Source: Planococcus citri (lineage: Eukaryota; Arthropoda; Insecta; Hemiptera; Pseudococcidae). Taken from it: DNA of 64,000 bases. Below are positions 48,990 to 59,542 of the stretch, piece after piece (position 1 is the stretch's first letter; each line of letters opens with the position of its first letter). The notes beneath the pieces were generated by a model. It saw only the letters and a program-made list of their open reading frames with translations. It did not search any database and was not told the origin of the DNA. The translations under genes were made by a program, and so were the position numbers. Where the stretch lies: positions 60,165,469-60,229,468 of the forward strand of contig NC_088677.1 in NCBI RefSeq assembly GCF_950023065.1. The letters run 5' to 3'.

Positions 48990-50112
48990 ATCTTTTACGA
49001 ACGAATTGATTCACTTTTTTTTGAAACATTTGTATAGCTATTGGTCTGTTTGCAGTCGAATCGAATCACTTGCAAACGATTGGTGATTAAATAAATTCAT
49101 TGATCTCCTGGTGAATCATTCGCAAACGGATCAATTAATTTACGGGTGATTCAGTTTTTATGAAACTATTGTATAGGAATTGATATGTTTTTAGGCAAAG
49201 TGAATCGAATCGAATCATTCGCAACCGATTGGTGATTGAATAAATTGATTGATTAATCGTTGGTGAATTATTCGCGAACGAATTGTACAATTTTTGCTAA
49301 ATCATTCGAATTTTTGGTGAATCATTCGCGAACAAATTGAACAATTTTTGGTAAATCATTCGCGAACGAATTAAACAATTTTTGGTAAATCATTCGCGAA
49401 CGAAATGAATCATTTTTTAGTGAATCATTCGCGAACGAATTGAATAATTTTCTAGTGAATCATTCGCGAACGAATTGAATAATTTTTTAGTGAATCATTC
49501 GCGAACGATTTGCATATTTTTTTAGTGAATCATTCGCGAACGAATTGAATAATCTTTTAGTGAATCATTCGCGAACGAATTGAATAATTTTCTAGTGAAT
49601 CATTCGCGAACGAATTGAATAATTTTCTAGTGAATCATTCGCGAACGAATTGAATAATTTTTTAGTGAATCATTCGCGAACGATTTGCATATTTTTTTTA
49701 GTGAATCATTCGCGAACGAATTGAATAATTTTTTAGTGAATCATTCGCGAACGAATTGAAAAATTTTTTAGTGAATCATTCGCGAACGATTGCATATTTT
49801 TTTAGTGAATCATTCGCGAACGAATTGAATAATTTTTTAGTGAATCATTCGCGAACGAATTGAATAATTTTTTAGTGAATCATTCGCGAACGAATTGAAT
49901 ATTTTTTAGTGAATTATTCGCGAACGAATCAATTCATTTATTTCATTTTTGGTGAATCATTCTCGAACGAATTGAATAAGTTTTGGCGAATCATTCACTA
50001 ACAAATTGATTCGTATAAGTAAGTGACTCCTCACAAACGAATTAATTCATAAATTGAAGAACTGATCAATTCGCCAAAAATAAATCAATTTGTTCGCGAA
50101 TGGTTCTTTCAA
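48990..50112. repeat. Satellite array 2: 35-nt units with the TTCGCGAACGAA core
   Basis: CATTCGCGAACGAATTGAAT and a TAATTTTTTAGTGAAT-type spacer recur every 34-36 nt from 49268 to about 49958 (about 20 units), with more diverged copies on both sides. A variant unit with GATTTGCAT in place of GAATTGAAT occurs at 49506, 49682 and, slightly changed, 49787. This hints at amplification of multi-unit blocks. The conserved part is the palindromic core, and the T-rich spacer varies in length by one or two bases. Confidence 0.95.
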
Positions 50113-52049
50113 AAAATGAGATTCAAACAATTGAACTACAAATTTTAAATTCCAAAATGAAGTCCAAGTTTTTCAAAATTTAATTTAAAAAATAATTGAA
50201 TTGGGAAACAGGTGAAAACAGCTGAATCTGAGATATCTGAGATGTCGTGAGCGTTATCCCTTAATAGATCTTAGTCCTCCAAATTCAATTTTTGACCTTG
50301 CCCCTTCACTTCTTGTCAAATCACCTAAATTCCAAATTAAATTTTATCGCCTTTATTTTACCAAGTGATTTCTCTGGTAGAAACGGATTTTACAAACCCA
50401 TTCGGATTAATAGACCACCACCATTCATATTTTTCAACTTTCTGCTCCATGTTCTTGTAACTTTTATGTTTGCTGCGTCAATATCATTCGACTATCTTTC
50501 GAATAAAAAAGATATCTTACCTCAAAACTATCTAATTCGACTCACTAGACATATCAATTTGCGTAAATTTGCGTTCTTTATAACAGATAACCATCTACGT
50601 TTTACGAATTTTTATTGCAACATTACGATAAGAATTAAGTCGAAAACGAATAGGTACCGCGGATTTGTTCTTAGTGCTTTGGAAACTCTCAACTCCGTAA
50701 TACTGTATAACAATATCTAATAATATTTCACCATCATCTCGCGAATATTGGATGTTGCTTTCTGGCATATTTCCCCCATACAATCTACCCAAAAAAGAAA
50801 CCACTTGTCGAGCACCTAACTCGTATAAAAGAAAAGGAAAAGGGAACAGCAACATCGCAACGTTAGGACAACATTAAAAAATAAAAAAATAATAAGATGA
50901 AACACTCTGAATGCCGAATAAAGGAAAAAAATACAAACATCTGCCTCCGATATAGGAATATAAAAGCGAATAAAAAAATTCGCCCAACAAGAATCTAAAA
51001 TCGTTTATAAATATTTCCTCAGCAAAGAGAATCGCACGTTCCCCTTATATTCTTCTACTACTATGTCATACTGGCAACAAGTATTTTGTTCATATAAGTA
51101 GTCGCGAAGTGTGTCGATTATTCCAAACAAACAAGATAACGTGGGAACTTGAACATTCGCTTTATCAATAATTCATAATATTGTTTTGAGCAACCGTTTG
51201 CAACAAATACCTACCTACCGTCGCTGTAAAAAGCTCGCTGTGTAATTATTAAGTTATATACTTATTACTCACCAATTGGTATCTAGATTTATATTATAAA
51301 TACGCTATGTAAAATTTTAAAATGCCGAAAAATCTAGCCTTTGACACGCCTCTTTCTTTTTCTTTGGTTCAACTACAGGTAGAACAAGTGTCATTCCAAA
51401 TTCTGTTATTGTTTGTGCGAAATTTTCATAAGGTAACGACCTCTTATACCTTTTTGTAGAAAAGTAGCAGTTACATGTAAATCGAATCAACGAGGGAAAA
51501 AATAAAACACTCGAATTGACCATACGCAAGAAAATTTTCCATAAACTTGAAACAACGTGCAATACGATCTCGTAAAAAATAGGTATTGTTAAAACAATAC
51601 AAACACTGACATGGCGTGATATCGAGCTATAATAGTAATAATAATAATAGTAAAACTTATACAACAAATAAACTTGAAAATGAAAAGAGAAAATAGTACA
51701 AAAGCAGATACGTATATACCGCGATAATTGCGCGCCTACGACTGATTTATATTACAATTTAAAAAGTTTCGTGAGAAAAACTTTATATTTATTTGTGTGT
51801 TTTTTTATACTTTCGACTTTTTCGAGGTGTTTTCACCTTTCTTTTTTCTTTTTTCTTCGTTTTATTACCTTTTCCCAATCATCGAGCATATTTATATGAT
51901 TTTCGAAACAAACTTTTGCGAGATATTTTTCCGAGTATTAATTTGTTCGGTATCTTTATTATCTTTAATTTACACAAAAATGAAATATTTTTCATCGGCG
52001 GTGGCAGTGTTCCCTTTGCTCGTTGCATTCCTCTTTCTAAAATTTGTTG
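50113..52049. other. Gene-free DNA
   Basis: CpG-containing, apparently single-copy DNA. A 142-codon frame at 50292-50720 (plus) is the longest here. It lacks any recognisable domain and starts next to the satellite. It is somewhat longer than chance predicts for this composition but unsupported otherwise. Confidence 0.4.
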
Positions 52050-52640
52050 ATTTTTTCACTTCTTCTGGAAATTTACAAATTGCTCAAAAATTCATTTTTG
52101 AATTTGCACTCCTGGAAGATTACGTAATACGTAACCATGTAAAACAGTCGAGAGGGTGCCCAATAAGTTCCGACTAAATCTATATGTGTGCCAAAGCTCA
52201 TTTTTGGCTCTTCTAAAAACTTCTGAAGAAATTTGAAAATTCGCTGGAGGCTCCAGAAAGATCAGATTGCAATTGTTTCTGAATCGAGTCAACATGCAGA
52301 TACACCATGACAATATCCTGCAAAAAAAACCGCTCGTTATATTCCTTTTTTGAAAATTTGATTTTTTTTACTTTTTCTGGAATTTAAAAATTGGTCAAAA
52401 ATTCAATTTTGAACTGACACTTCTGAAATTTAATAGTAGACATCTAAAATGGTAGAGTCCAATAACCACCGACAAAAATTATGGGTCCTAGAATTCATTT
52501 TCGGTCTTCCCACATTGATTTAGAAGTTTCTGGATAAAATTGAAAAATCGCTGGAAGCTCCAGAATGGATCAAAACAAGTTGATTAGTTGTTGAAGTGAA
52601 GGAGTTGAATTGAAGGAATTATTCGCTTTGGTTTATCTTG
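52050..52640. repeat. Dispersed repeat family C, two tandem partial copies
   Basis: TTCTGGAAATTTACAAATTG at 52062 and TTCTGGAATTTAAAAATTGG at 52374 start two units about 310 nt apart. Each is followed by a CATTTTTGGCTCTTC or CATTTTCGGTCTTC block and a CGCTGGA(G/A)GCTCCAGAA block. The same blocks occur at 11140-11530. Confidence 0.65.
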
Positions 52641-53689
52641 TCCGAATAAATTTTCATTTCATTACATAAAAAGTTAGAAAGTCTTCATAGCTTAAAACAG
52701 CTTTTTTGAATTTTTAAATTTTTCAAAAATTTGCTAAAAGCTGGAAATGAACTTGCGATCTGAAATTTTGGCCACAGTAGTTGTAAAACATGCTCTTTCG
52801 GCCTATTTTTTTATTTATTCATTTTATTTATTTATTTCAATAATATTATGAATAATATTGGCTCCCCCCACATCCCTCCCCCCAGAAAAATATCTTCCAC
52901 CATTTTTTTTTTCGTCTCTTAAAAATCGAATTTAGATCTTGAATTTTAAATTTATAAAATGTTCTTTTATCTTTACTCAAACGCTTGCTTGAAATTACAG
53001 CTTCCTTTTCGATTCATCTTCATCTCTTCTTTCACAGGAAATTACAAAACGATGATTTTACTCGGGAAATTGGTCAAGGAATTTTTCAAGTCAAAGAATC
53101 CCAAAGGGACATAATAAGAGTAGAAATTTTATTGTATCAAGGCTCAAATATTACATCGTCGTTCACTTTGAGTGCCGAGAATTTGAAATTTCGGCCATGA
53201 ACCCAATAAAAATAATGTAATTGAAAATCTTCAATTTTGTTTCTCAACGCCTCGTGCGATGAACTTTTCATTACCTCTATCCAATTTAGGTCAACGAGAA
53301 ATAGCACAAGTTTAACCGAAAACAAAAATTGTACCTAAGTAATGGAAAAATGTCGATAAAAATTTTTATATTATGCGCGTTCACTGCTTATAGAAAATCT
53401 ACCAGAAAAGATGGTAAATATAATAACAAGTTCTCTATTTAGTATCACGAATCCGCTTATTAATTTTACATCACGAAATGGTCCTTTTTTAGAAGATGAA
53501 AAAATACAAAAAATATCAAATTCAGATTTCATTTTAGCTACGGCAACAATTGTGTGTAAAATTAATCCTCAGCACAACAGGAAGTCGTATCTCTTATCTC
53601 ATTATATGATCATCTCGCTCAAGAATCGTTTCGAAAGCCTTACGTGGGAAAAAAATGGCAGTACAAATTACAGTCATGCATTCGTTGTG
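52641..53689. other. A+T-rich DNA flanking the protein gene
   Basis: No gene is recognised; it contains C-rich and T tracts near 52862-52910. The 105-codon frame at 53411-53728 has no motif and overlaps the presumed 3' end of the minus-strand gene. Confidence 0.45.
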
Positions 53690-53695
53690 TTTATT
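53690..53695 (-). terminator. Polyadenylation signal AATAAA
   Basis: On the minus strand AATAAA lies about 140 nt beyond the stop codon of the 254-codon gene, followed by an A+T-rich stretch. This is a normal position for 3' end formation of that gene. Confidence 0.6.
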
Positions 53696-53834
53696 GATTT
53701 TTTTTTTGTTTTGCTTTTAATACGATGAAAAAAATAAGATTCAAGAAACAGAGATGATCTTATAAAGTCAAATATACTTAAATTTTAAGTTATGGTTTTA
53801 AAACTCAAAACAAGTATGTGCCTAATTAGAAGAC

Positions 53835-54599
53835 TTAGACGATGGTATTAGGATGGGCAACTACGACAAAAGGAGGTTTTTTCTTCGGATCAGCGTTGGC
53901 TGGTTTGAAGTAAACTTTAACGCCGGCTGGTTTCCTGTTGTAAAGGTATCGAAATTTGCTAGATTTGGTCTCCTTGATGGGTACTTTGGGCACATCGTAT
54001 ACATTCTTCGGTACCTTACGAGCTGTGATCGGATCAGGCGCATCTAATTCGTCTTCGGATGACTGGCTCTGCGCTCTACGAATTCGGACTTGTTCGCGTT
54101 CGATGTCTTTGGTTCTCTTCATGATACAGGAGTGTCTCATCGTTTGAGCTCTATTTGGTCTGAACGTCACGTCCATATCTGACGATGGTTTGATATCACG
54201 ACGATGCCAAGCATCTTCTGTATGCCCATAAACGTACACGTTGGCAGCTTCAATTTTTGACAAGCCTCGTCGCTTCTTGGTGGATTTTTCGGTACCGGTG
54301 GTGGTGACAATCGAAGTCGTAGTGAATTGTGAATCTCCTACACCTGGAGCTACAGTGATGGAATCGCTACCAGGAGGCAGTGACTCTTCACCTTGGGTGT
54401 CTGTGTATGGGGCATTTTCGCTCGGTGTGCCTTCTGGTGATCCTTCAGCTGTCGCTACATCTGATGGGGCTGTAGCTGGCGGCGTAGAATCTTCTTTAGC
54501 TACGACTTCAACCTCTGGCGTTGTTGACTTTGCACCAGCTGAGGTTGGTTCTGTCAATATTTTTTCTTCCGGAAGTTTTTCTGTTGTTGGTTCCGCCAT
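53835..54599 (-). CDS. Unrecognised intronless 254-aa protein, acidic N-terminal and basic C-terminal half
   Basis: This is the only convincing protein gene in the window. The frame is far longer than chance allows, richer in G+C than its flanks, and uninterrupted. The ATG has A at -3 and G at +4, no other ATG lies between it and an in-frame TAA at 54633-54635, and AATAAA follows the stop. Residues 1-105 are low-complexity and acidic, rich in Thr, Ser, Pro, Glu and Ala, and look disordered. KSTKKRR at 106-111 resembles a nuclear localisation signal. Residues 112-170 (VYVYGHTEDAWHRRDIKPSS and onward to RHSCIMKRTK) are the best candidate for a conserved core. A RAQSQSSEDELDAPD stretch (175-189) offers acidic-directed kinase sites. 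The tail 190-254 is basic and Pro/Lys-rich. There is no signal peptide or membrane segment. I do not recognise the family. A retrocopy of a spliced gene is possible. Confidence 0.85.
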   Translation of the reverse strand: MAEPTTEKLPEEKILTEPTSAGAKSTTPEVEVVAKEDSTPPATAPSDVATAEGSPEGTPSENAPYTDTQGEESLPPGSDSITVAPGVGDSQFTTTSIVTTTGTEKSTKKRRGLSKIEAANVYVYGHTEDAWHRRDIKPSSDMDVTFRPNRAQTMRHSCIMKRTKDIEREQVRIRRAQSQSSEDELDAPDPITARKVPKNVYDVPKVPIKETKSSKFRYLYNRKPAGVKVYFKPANADPKKKPPFVVVAHPNTIV

Positions 54600-54635
54600 A
54601 ATAATCGAATATGATATCGAGTGAGAGCGATTTTA

Positions 54636-55242
54636 CCGAATATTCCTAGTAATCTGGGAAAATGGTCGATGGCGAATGAACTCTCTCTCATTCTAATCGG
54701 TTTCAATACAGAGACTGTATTTGTCCGATAGCCATGGGTTTGAGGTTTGTAGCGAAGAGGATTTTTATTATTGCTTAGGAAAAATTTTATCTATCTTTTC
54801 AGTGGGCAATTTATTATTTGATGAGAATTGGTATCAAAGAGAAGTGGAGAGCAAATTATTTTACATAAAAGGCCAATGTACCTAACACTACCTACGTATC
54901 AGTTACTCAGAGTAAAAAAAAGTGTAGCCCATGACCATCTCAAAGGCAGCCAACAAAATTGTCTGGCTACAAAAATTTATGAATGTGATTTTTCAGGAAA
55001 ACATGAATAAAGTAGTGCTCTGATTAAATTTTTGAATGAAAATTCAATCAGTTTTTATCTTTCATGAGCGTTTTGATTTCGTAAATTTAAAAAAAAAAAA
55101 GGCAATATTCATGCCTTGAAAATCTTGAAACAATTTTCACTGACTTGAAACAGATACATTTAATCAAATCCACTAAAATGTATTCCTGAATGAATATGAA
55201 GAAATAACCTTAAAATTAGCTGCATTTCATTCCGTCATGATC
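54636..55242. other. Upstream region of the protein gene and A+T-rich DNA
   Basis: The sequence just upstream of the gene's 5' end (54600-54780) is mixed in composition and should contain its promoter. No clear TATA box or initiator can be fixed. Beyond that nothing is recognised. Confidence 0.4.
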
Positions 55243-55960
55243 GTGTTAATAAAATTGCATAACCAGTTTACCGTAAAACGCTTCTAATCCATATCAACTC
55301 ATATCAAACCAAAAATGAAGTCGCGTTCTACGATTTTGCTGATTTGTTTACTAATTACCTTTGAGAGTTTTGAAAATTAACCACTATTATTTGGGTATCA
55401 ATCATTATGAGTTGAAGAGAGGAGGAAGGTAGGGAGCAAAACTGACTGAAAATTTTTACAATTACACAGATATAACCGATGAAGACTCTCGACTCAAGAT
55501 TAGTTAAACTTGTAGAAAATTTCCTAACGGAATCTCGAAAATAATAAATTGATAATTTAAAATCAGTAGGTAACTAAAATTTGAAAAACTCTTGAGAATT
55601 TAAAAACCCAAAACTGACTTTCTTATACGGAAAGCTCAACTAAAAAATGAGATCCCAGGACACAGAGCACCTACATTTGATCCAAATTCAAAACAATAAA
55701 AAATGAAATTAAGTGACATTTCGATTATTATCCACTCGAATGAATTAGAATGTTGTCTGAAGTTCTCCACTGACCCCCCCCCCTTCCCCATCAACTCCCT
55801 CAAAACATGGTCCAAATAGGTACCGAAAAATTGAAAATGATGAGTAATGCATCTTTTGTCAAGTTTTCGAGGCTGCTGAGTTCGAATATACATGTACTCA
55901 TTTTTTAAAGTTCAATTCCACAGTGCCCTCCAGCCTCCTTCAATTTAGAAAAATATGTGA
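55243..55960. repeat. Dispersed repeat family A, copy 2
   Basis: The 34-nt block at 55243-55276 matches 5003-5036 with one substitution and a few changes at the end. Weaker similarity continues (CAAGATTAGTTAAACTTG near 55497; AATTTAAAATCAG near 55556). A C tract lies at about 55774-55784. No coding capacity. Confidence 0.5.
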
Positions 55961-56640
55961 TAATTTGGTAGAAATATTATTTTTTTGAGTTGAAAGTTGC
56001 CCAGAAATCTGTTTAGCCTCAAAGATGTCTTTGATGAGGAGATATGGATCCTCAAAGAAAGGGAATTTTCGAAAAAAAAAGTGGATTCTTCGCTGTAAGC
56101 TCAACCTAACTTGTTTTGGGAAAAATTGTCCAGTCTAAAAAAAACGTAGTACCTACATATTTCAGATTTTGGGTGATTCTGGACCATTTCCACCCAAACC
56201 CAAAGAGGAGCATTTTGGTATACTATGGTACCAATTTTTTGGTCATTTTTGCCAATGCCAAAGAAATGGAGAAACACGGTCAAAAAATGTTCAGTTTCCT
56301 TCGACTAAAAAAATTGATACTATACCTACTGAATTTCAAAATATTTTCTCAGTTTCAAAAACGATTCATTTTGGTGTTTTGGCGTAGGTACCTGCCTAAA
56401 TATTGAGCAGAAAATACGAGTGAAAAAACATGAAATTACCCAAAAATAAGCGATTTGCACATTTCCAACTGCTCGGTAGAATCTTAAAAGAGGTCTTAAA
56501 TTCTGTCAAAAATGAGCAATTTTTTCTAAAGCAGGTTGGGTAGGAGCTGGAGCGAAAAATTCACGACTTTTTTTTCAAAAACTTGACGAATCTAATTTCA
56601 TTTTTTTTTTTTTTTTTTCAAGTGGGAGCTGGAAAGATAT
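55961..56640. repeat. Dispersed repeat family B, copy 2, with an attached repeat fragment
   Basis: Positions 55975-56110 align with 7910-8075. The later segment 56528-56572 (AAGCAGGTTGGGTAGGAGCT) resembles 28055-28100 and 58572-58615. A T tract of about 18 lies near 56602-56619. Reading frames in the segment are short and not conserved between copies. Confidence 0.55.
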
Positions 56641-58496
56641 ATTTTTTCGAACTCTGGTTTTGAAATAACTTCAGTAAAATAAACATTAGGATGAATTAAA
56701 AGCTTTAAAAAAAACATTCCCCTGATTTTGTCGAAAATTAGTCAGGAAGTTGATTTTGAGTTGGTTGAGCTCTCTAGCCATTTAGAAGGCTAAGTCAAGG
56801 GTCCTCAAAGTAGTCTTTTTTTAAAACTTTTAATTATTGCAAGAAGAAATTCAAGAAAAAAAGTGAATTTAAGCAGTTTCATCGAAATGACTGTAAAAAA
56901 TGTAAGTAGTAATCGAATCAAAAATGACCCTAATTTGAGGGTCTTCGGTTCAGTTTTTGAACGATCAGAGCGGCTCAAAATTTCTCTGGATGGTCTCCTA
57001 CTCAAAAAAATTACTTCCTCACCAATTTTTCGTTAAAATTCAAAGTATTTTGTTGAATGTTTTGATCCCCCCTTCTTCTCCTAGGCTCCTATAATGAACA
57101 CACATGTACGAAAAGTGCAATTAGAAAGTTGCTGCAAGCACGTAGAATATCCTATATGTATTCTAATTACATGAAAATTACTTACATGCTAAATGAAAGA
57201 CTAACATCTCATTTTAAAGTACTACTCCGGCGCGTAATTTAGCGTAGATTCGAGTCTTTTAACCTCTTAAAAAGGGCTACACACTACAGCACGACTAAAA
57301 GTTTAGCGATGGAGTAAAATTTATAGCTTTTAACCGTCTCGGCATCGTCGGCTCGATTCAATTCATACCAAATAACCAAACCGGGCTAACGAGGAAGTAC
57401 ACAACGAAAACTATTCAGGTGTACAATGTTCATCGTATCTGCTATAGTTATACCTAAAGCTACGTGCGAAAAGGAAGAAAAAATTTCAACTTTTAATGGT
57501 CGAGCGACGAAGAAAAAAATTATCCTCGGAGCGTCTTAATGGACACTTGTATGTACGCGAATGACCATTAAAAAGGTTGCTGGCGTAATGGAACTCGGTG
57601 TTAATCGATTTCCAAAGTCGGTAGTAATTACGCTGGGCTGTTGTGTGCGACGATTTTAGAGAAAGTGAGTAGGTCGTGTGTTAGGGTATTTTTTTTCCTT
57701 CGTTCGCTAAAAGCTCAGCCAAAACGTTGCTGTTCAGCAAGAAGGTAGCTGTTAAATAATATAGGTAACGATTTAATGCTATAAAGAAGCTCAATGATCA
57801 TTAATTTCATTTATACTTTCACCTTTTAACGGCTTCTAAACAAAGGATTAGCTGTAGTTTGAAGGGAGCCACAGAGAAGGTATAACTTTTGACGCAGCAG
57901 TCGTGTCTGTCTACACGCTCGACCACAAGTTATAGCTGTTGTACGTAGATAAATATTATGCAATGTAAGGTGGATCTGGTCTATACCTATGTAATGTGTG
58001 TGATAAATGATGGCACGTCAGCGAAGCAGAGTTGCACTTTGTCGTATGTGTAGGTAACGCTATTTATGTGGAGCTTGTACCTAGCTTTAGGGATTGAGAA
58101 TGAAATCGTCGTGAGTGAGAAAGTGGCAATAGTGGTGGTTTTTTGCTGCGTGCTCGATATGTGTGTAGAAAGGGTAATAAGGGTGACACAACTGTCACGT
58201 TATTTGGTACGAATTAATCTTACCATTGATTAATTTAATTTTCTACAAATATAAACCATTATCGTATCATAGCCCGGGTCGTCCGAGCTCGGCGACAGTT
58301 TACCCGTCGCATTAAGTGACCAATATTAGCACTTATGGTTAACGCTTTCGCGTATTGTGGTCTTTGCTAAATCTAATAAGGGGGTTGCGACTGTTGAATT
58401 TGAATTGTTAATAGGCCTACGAATACGAGTTATCTTTGCTCATACCAGACGCATTCAAATAACCCCAGGCGTGTAGTTCTACGCTTGTCAGATCAT
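56641..58496. other. Gene-free DNA
   Basis: A+T-rich to about 57100, then CpG-containing, apparently single-copy sequence to 58490. Nothing coding is recognised. Confidence 0.45.
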
Positions 58497-58700
58497 ATAC
58501 AGGGTGTCCCAAGACTGAATGATCAAACTGGGAATTCGAATGTATTACCAAAGTGGCCAATTTTTTCCTAAACAGGTTAGGTAGAGGCTAGAATGAAAAA
58601 AACTAAGATTTTTCCCCCTCTTTGAGGATTCATATCTCTCCTACCGGGGTATCATTCAGATTTCCAGCTTAGCCGCCAACTCTTCGGACACCCTGTATAG
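58497..58700. mobile_element. Short TIR element (MITE) with TATACAGGGTGTCC ends
   Basis: TATACAGGGTGTCC at 58497-58510 is the exact reverse complement of 58687-58700. The total length is 204 nt. The CAGGGTGTC start is shared with the element at 28173-28755. An internal block (58572-58615) is shared with 28055-28100 and 56528-56572, so the interior is a dispersed repeat as well. Confidence 0.78.
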
Positions 58701-59220
58701 AGCCCAGACTCGAGCATTTCAACTTTATAAACAAATCCACGTACCTGGTGAAAAATAAAAGACGCACGTATGCATGAATACATATCTCGAAATGAATTTT
58801 GATATGTAAAGGCGAAAAATGATTGAATTTAGCCATCGGCGGTAGCTGTATTGTCAATCAAGACCCTTTGAAAAATTCCCATCACTTTAGACAGTAAAAA
58901 AGAACTCTTTGATCATTTGCAGATTACACTGAATTTGTTTGTTTCTGAAATGTTTCATTGGGATGTACCTACTCGTGGTATGTTTTTCTTGAATTTTTTT
59001 CCCACCGAGGGCAAACTTTAACGTATATATGATTGGTACCTACCTACAAAAAAAAAAGAGCAAGCTAACTCGAAGATATAAATACAAACGTGCCAAAAAC
59101 TTGTATATCCCATCATACCGCTCATACTAGATGTATAAAAAGCCCACGCATATCAAGAAAACACACCGCAGAGTTGCACCATTTAGACATGCTAAGTATT
59201 ATGGCATTAACATATTTTGT
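58701..59220. other. A+T-rich DNA, nothing recognised
   Basis: No gene or bounded repeat is seen. Confidence 0.45.
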
Positions 59221-59250
59221 TTTTTGTTTTCTTTTTTCAGGTACGTAGAC
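59221..59250 (+). promoter_or_regulatory. Candidate recursive splice site (best of three)
   Basis: A near-uninterrupted pyrimidine tract TTTTTGTTTTCTTTTTTCAG ends at 59240 and is directly followed by GTACGTAGA. The acceptor half is the strongest seen in the window. Alternatively it is an ordinary acceptor of an exon running to about 59302, where GTAAGT follows. Confidence 0.35.
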
Positions 59251-59515
59251 GTAGAGTATAGTAGTACGAAACAAGTGGGATTTTTAAAGCTGACCAGGGT
59301 TATGTAAGTTTAAAGTTTATTTTACTAAAGTATAAGATTATTTTTGCAAAAGCTTTGGTAAAGTTTTCGACTTTTTAAGCTGTATATGCCAAGTACCATT
59401 TGGCTCTGGTGGATATGTGATGAGGTTATAAGCAGGGAAACGAGATGGAGAAGGGGTAATTTTAATATTTTGCGTGTTTCGGTTGATGTTTTTTTTTCTC
59501 TCTGCTTCTTTGCAG

Positions 59516-59542
59516 TGTTCAAAGCCATGTGAAAAAATTCAG
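59516..59542 (+). other. Candidate microexon
   Basis: TTTTTTTCTCTCTGCTTCTTTGCAG (acceptor form) precedes, and CAG followed by GTAGAT closes, a 27-nt block that is open in one frame as CSKPCEKIQ. It is in the same orientation as the candidate exon at 31639 and the splice site at 59240. It is short and could easily be coincidence. Confidence 0.2.

Noticed and set aside
48990..50112. CRISPR-like array
   Set aside because: Units are 35 nt and adjacent; the spacer is itself the same T-rich sequence in nearly all units, and the setting is eukaryotic. It is a satellite.
45505..50112. Array of true heat-shock elements
   Set aside because: Only two TTC/GAA units have the correct two-base spacing; the next unit is three bases away, so the trimeric site needed for strong HSF binding is not formed.
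50292..50720. 142-codon plus-strand gene
   Set aside because: Longer than typical chance frames here but without domain, splice context or composition change; kept only as a remark.
51793..52177. Membrane protein of about 126 residues
   Set aside because: Two overlapping frames in a T-rich tract give Phe/Leu-rich products; the longer one runs into dispersed repeat C.
54241..54624. Plus-strand gene opposite the 254-aa protein
   Set aside because: It is the antisense shadow of the real minus-strand gene, with Ser/Val/Gly content explained by reverse complementing Thr/Pro/Glu codons.
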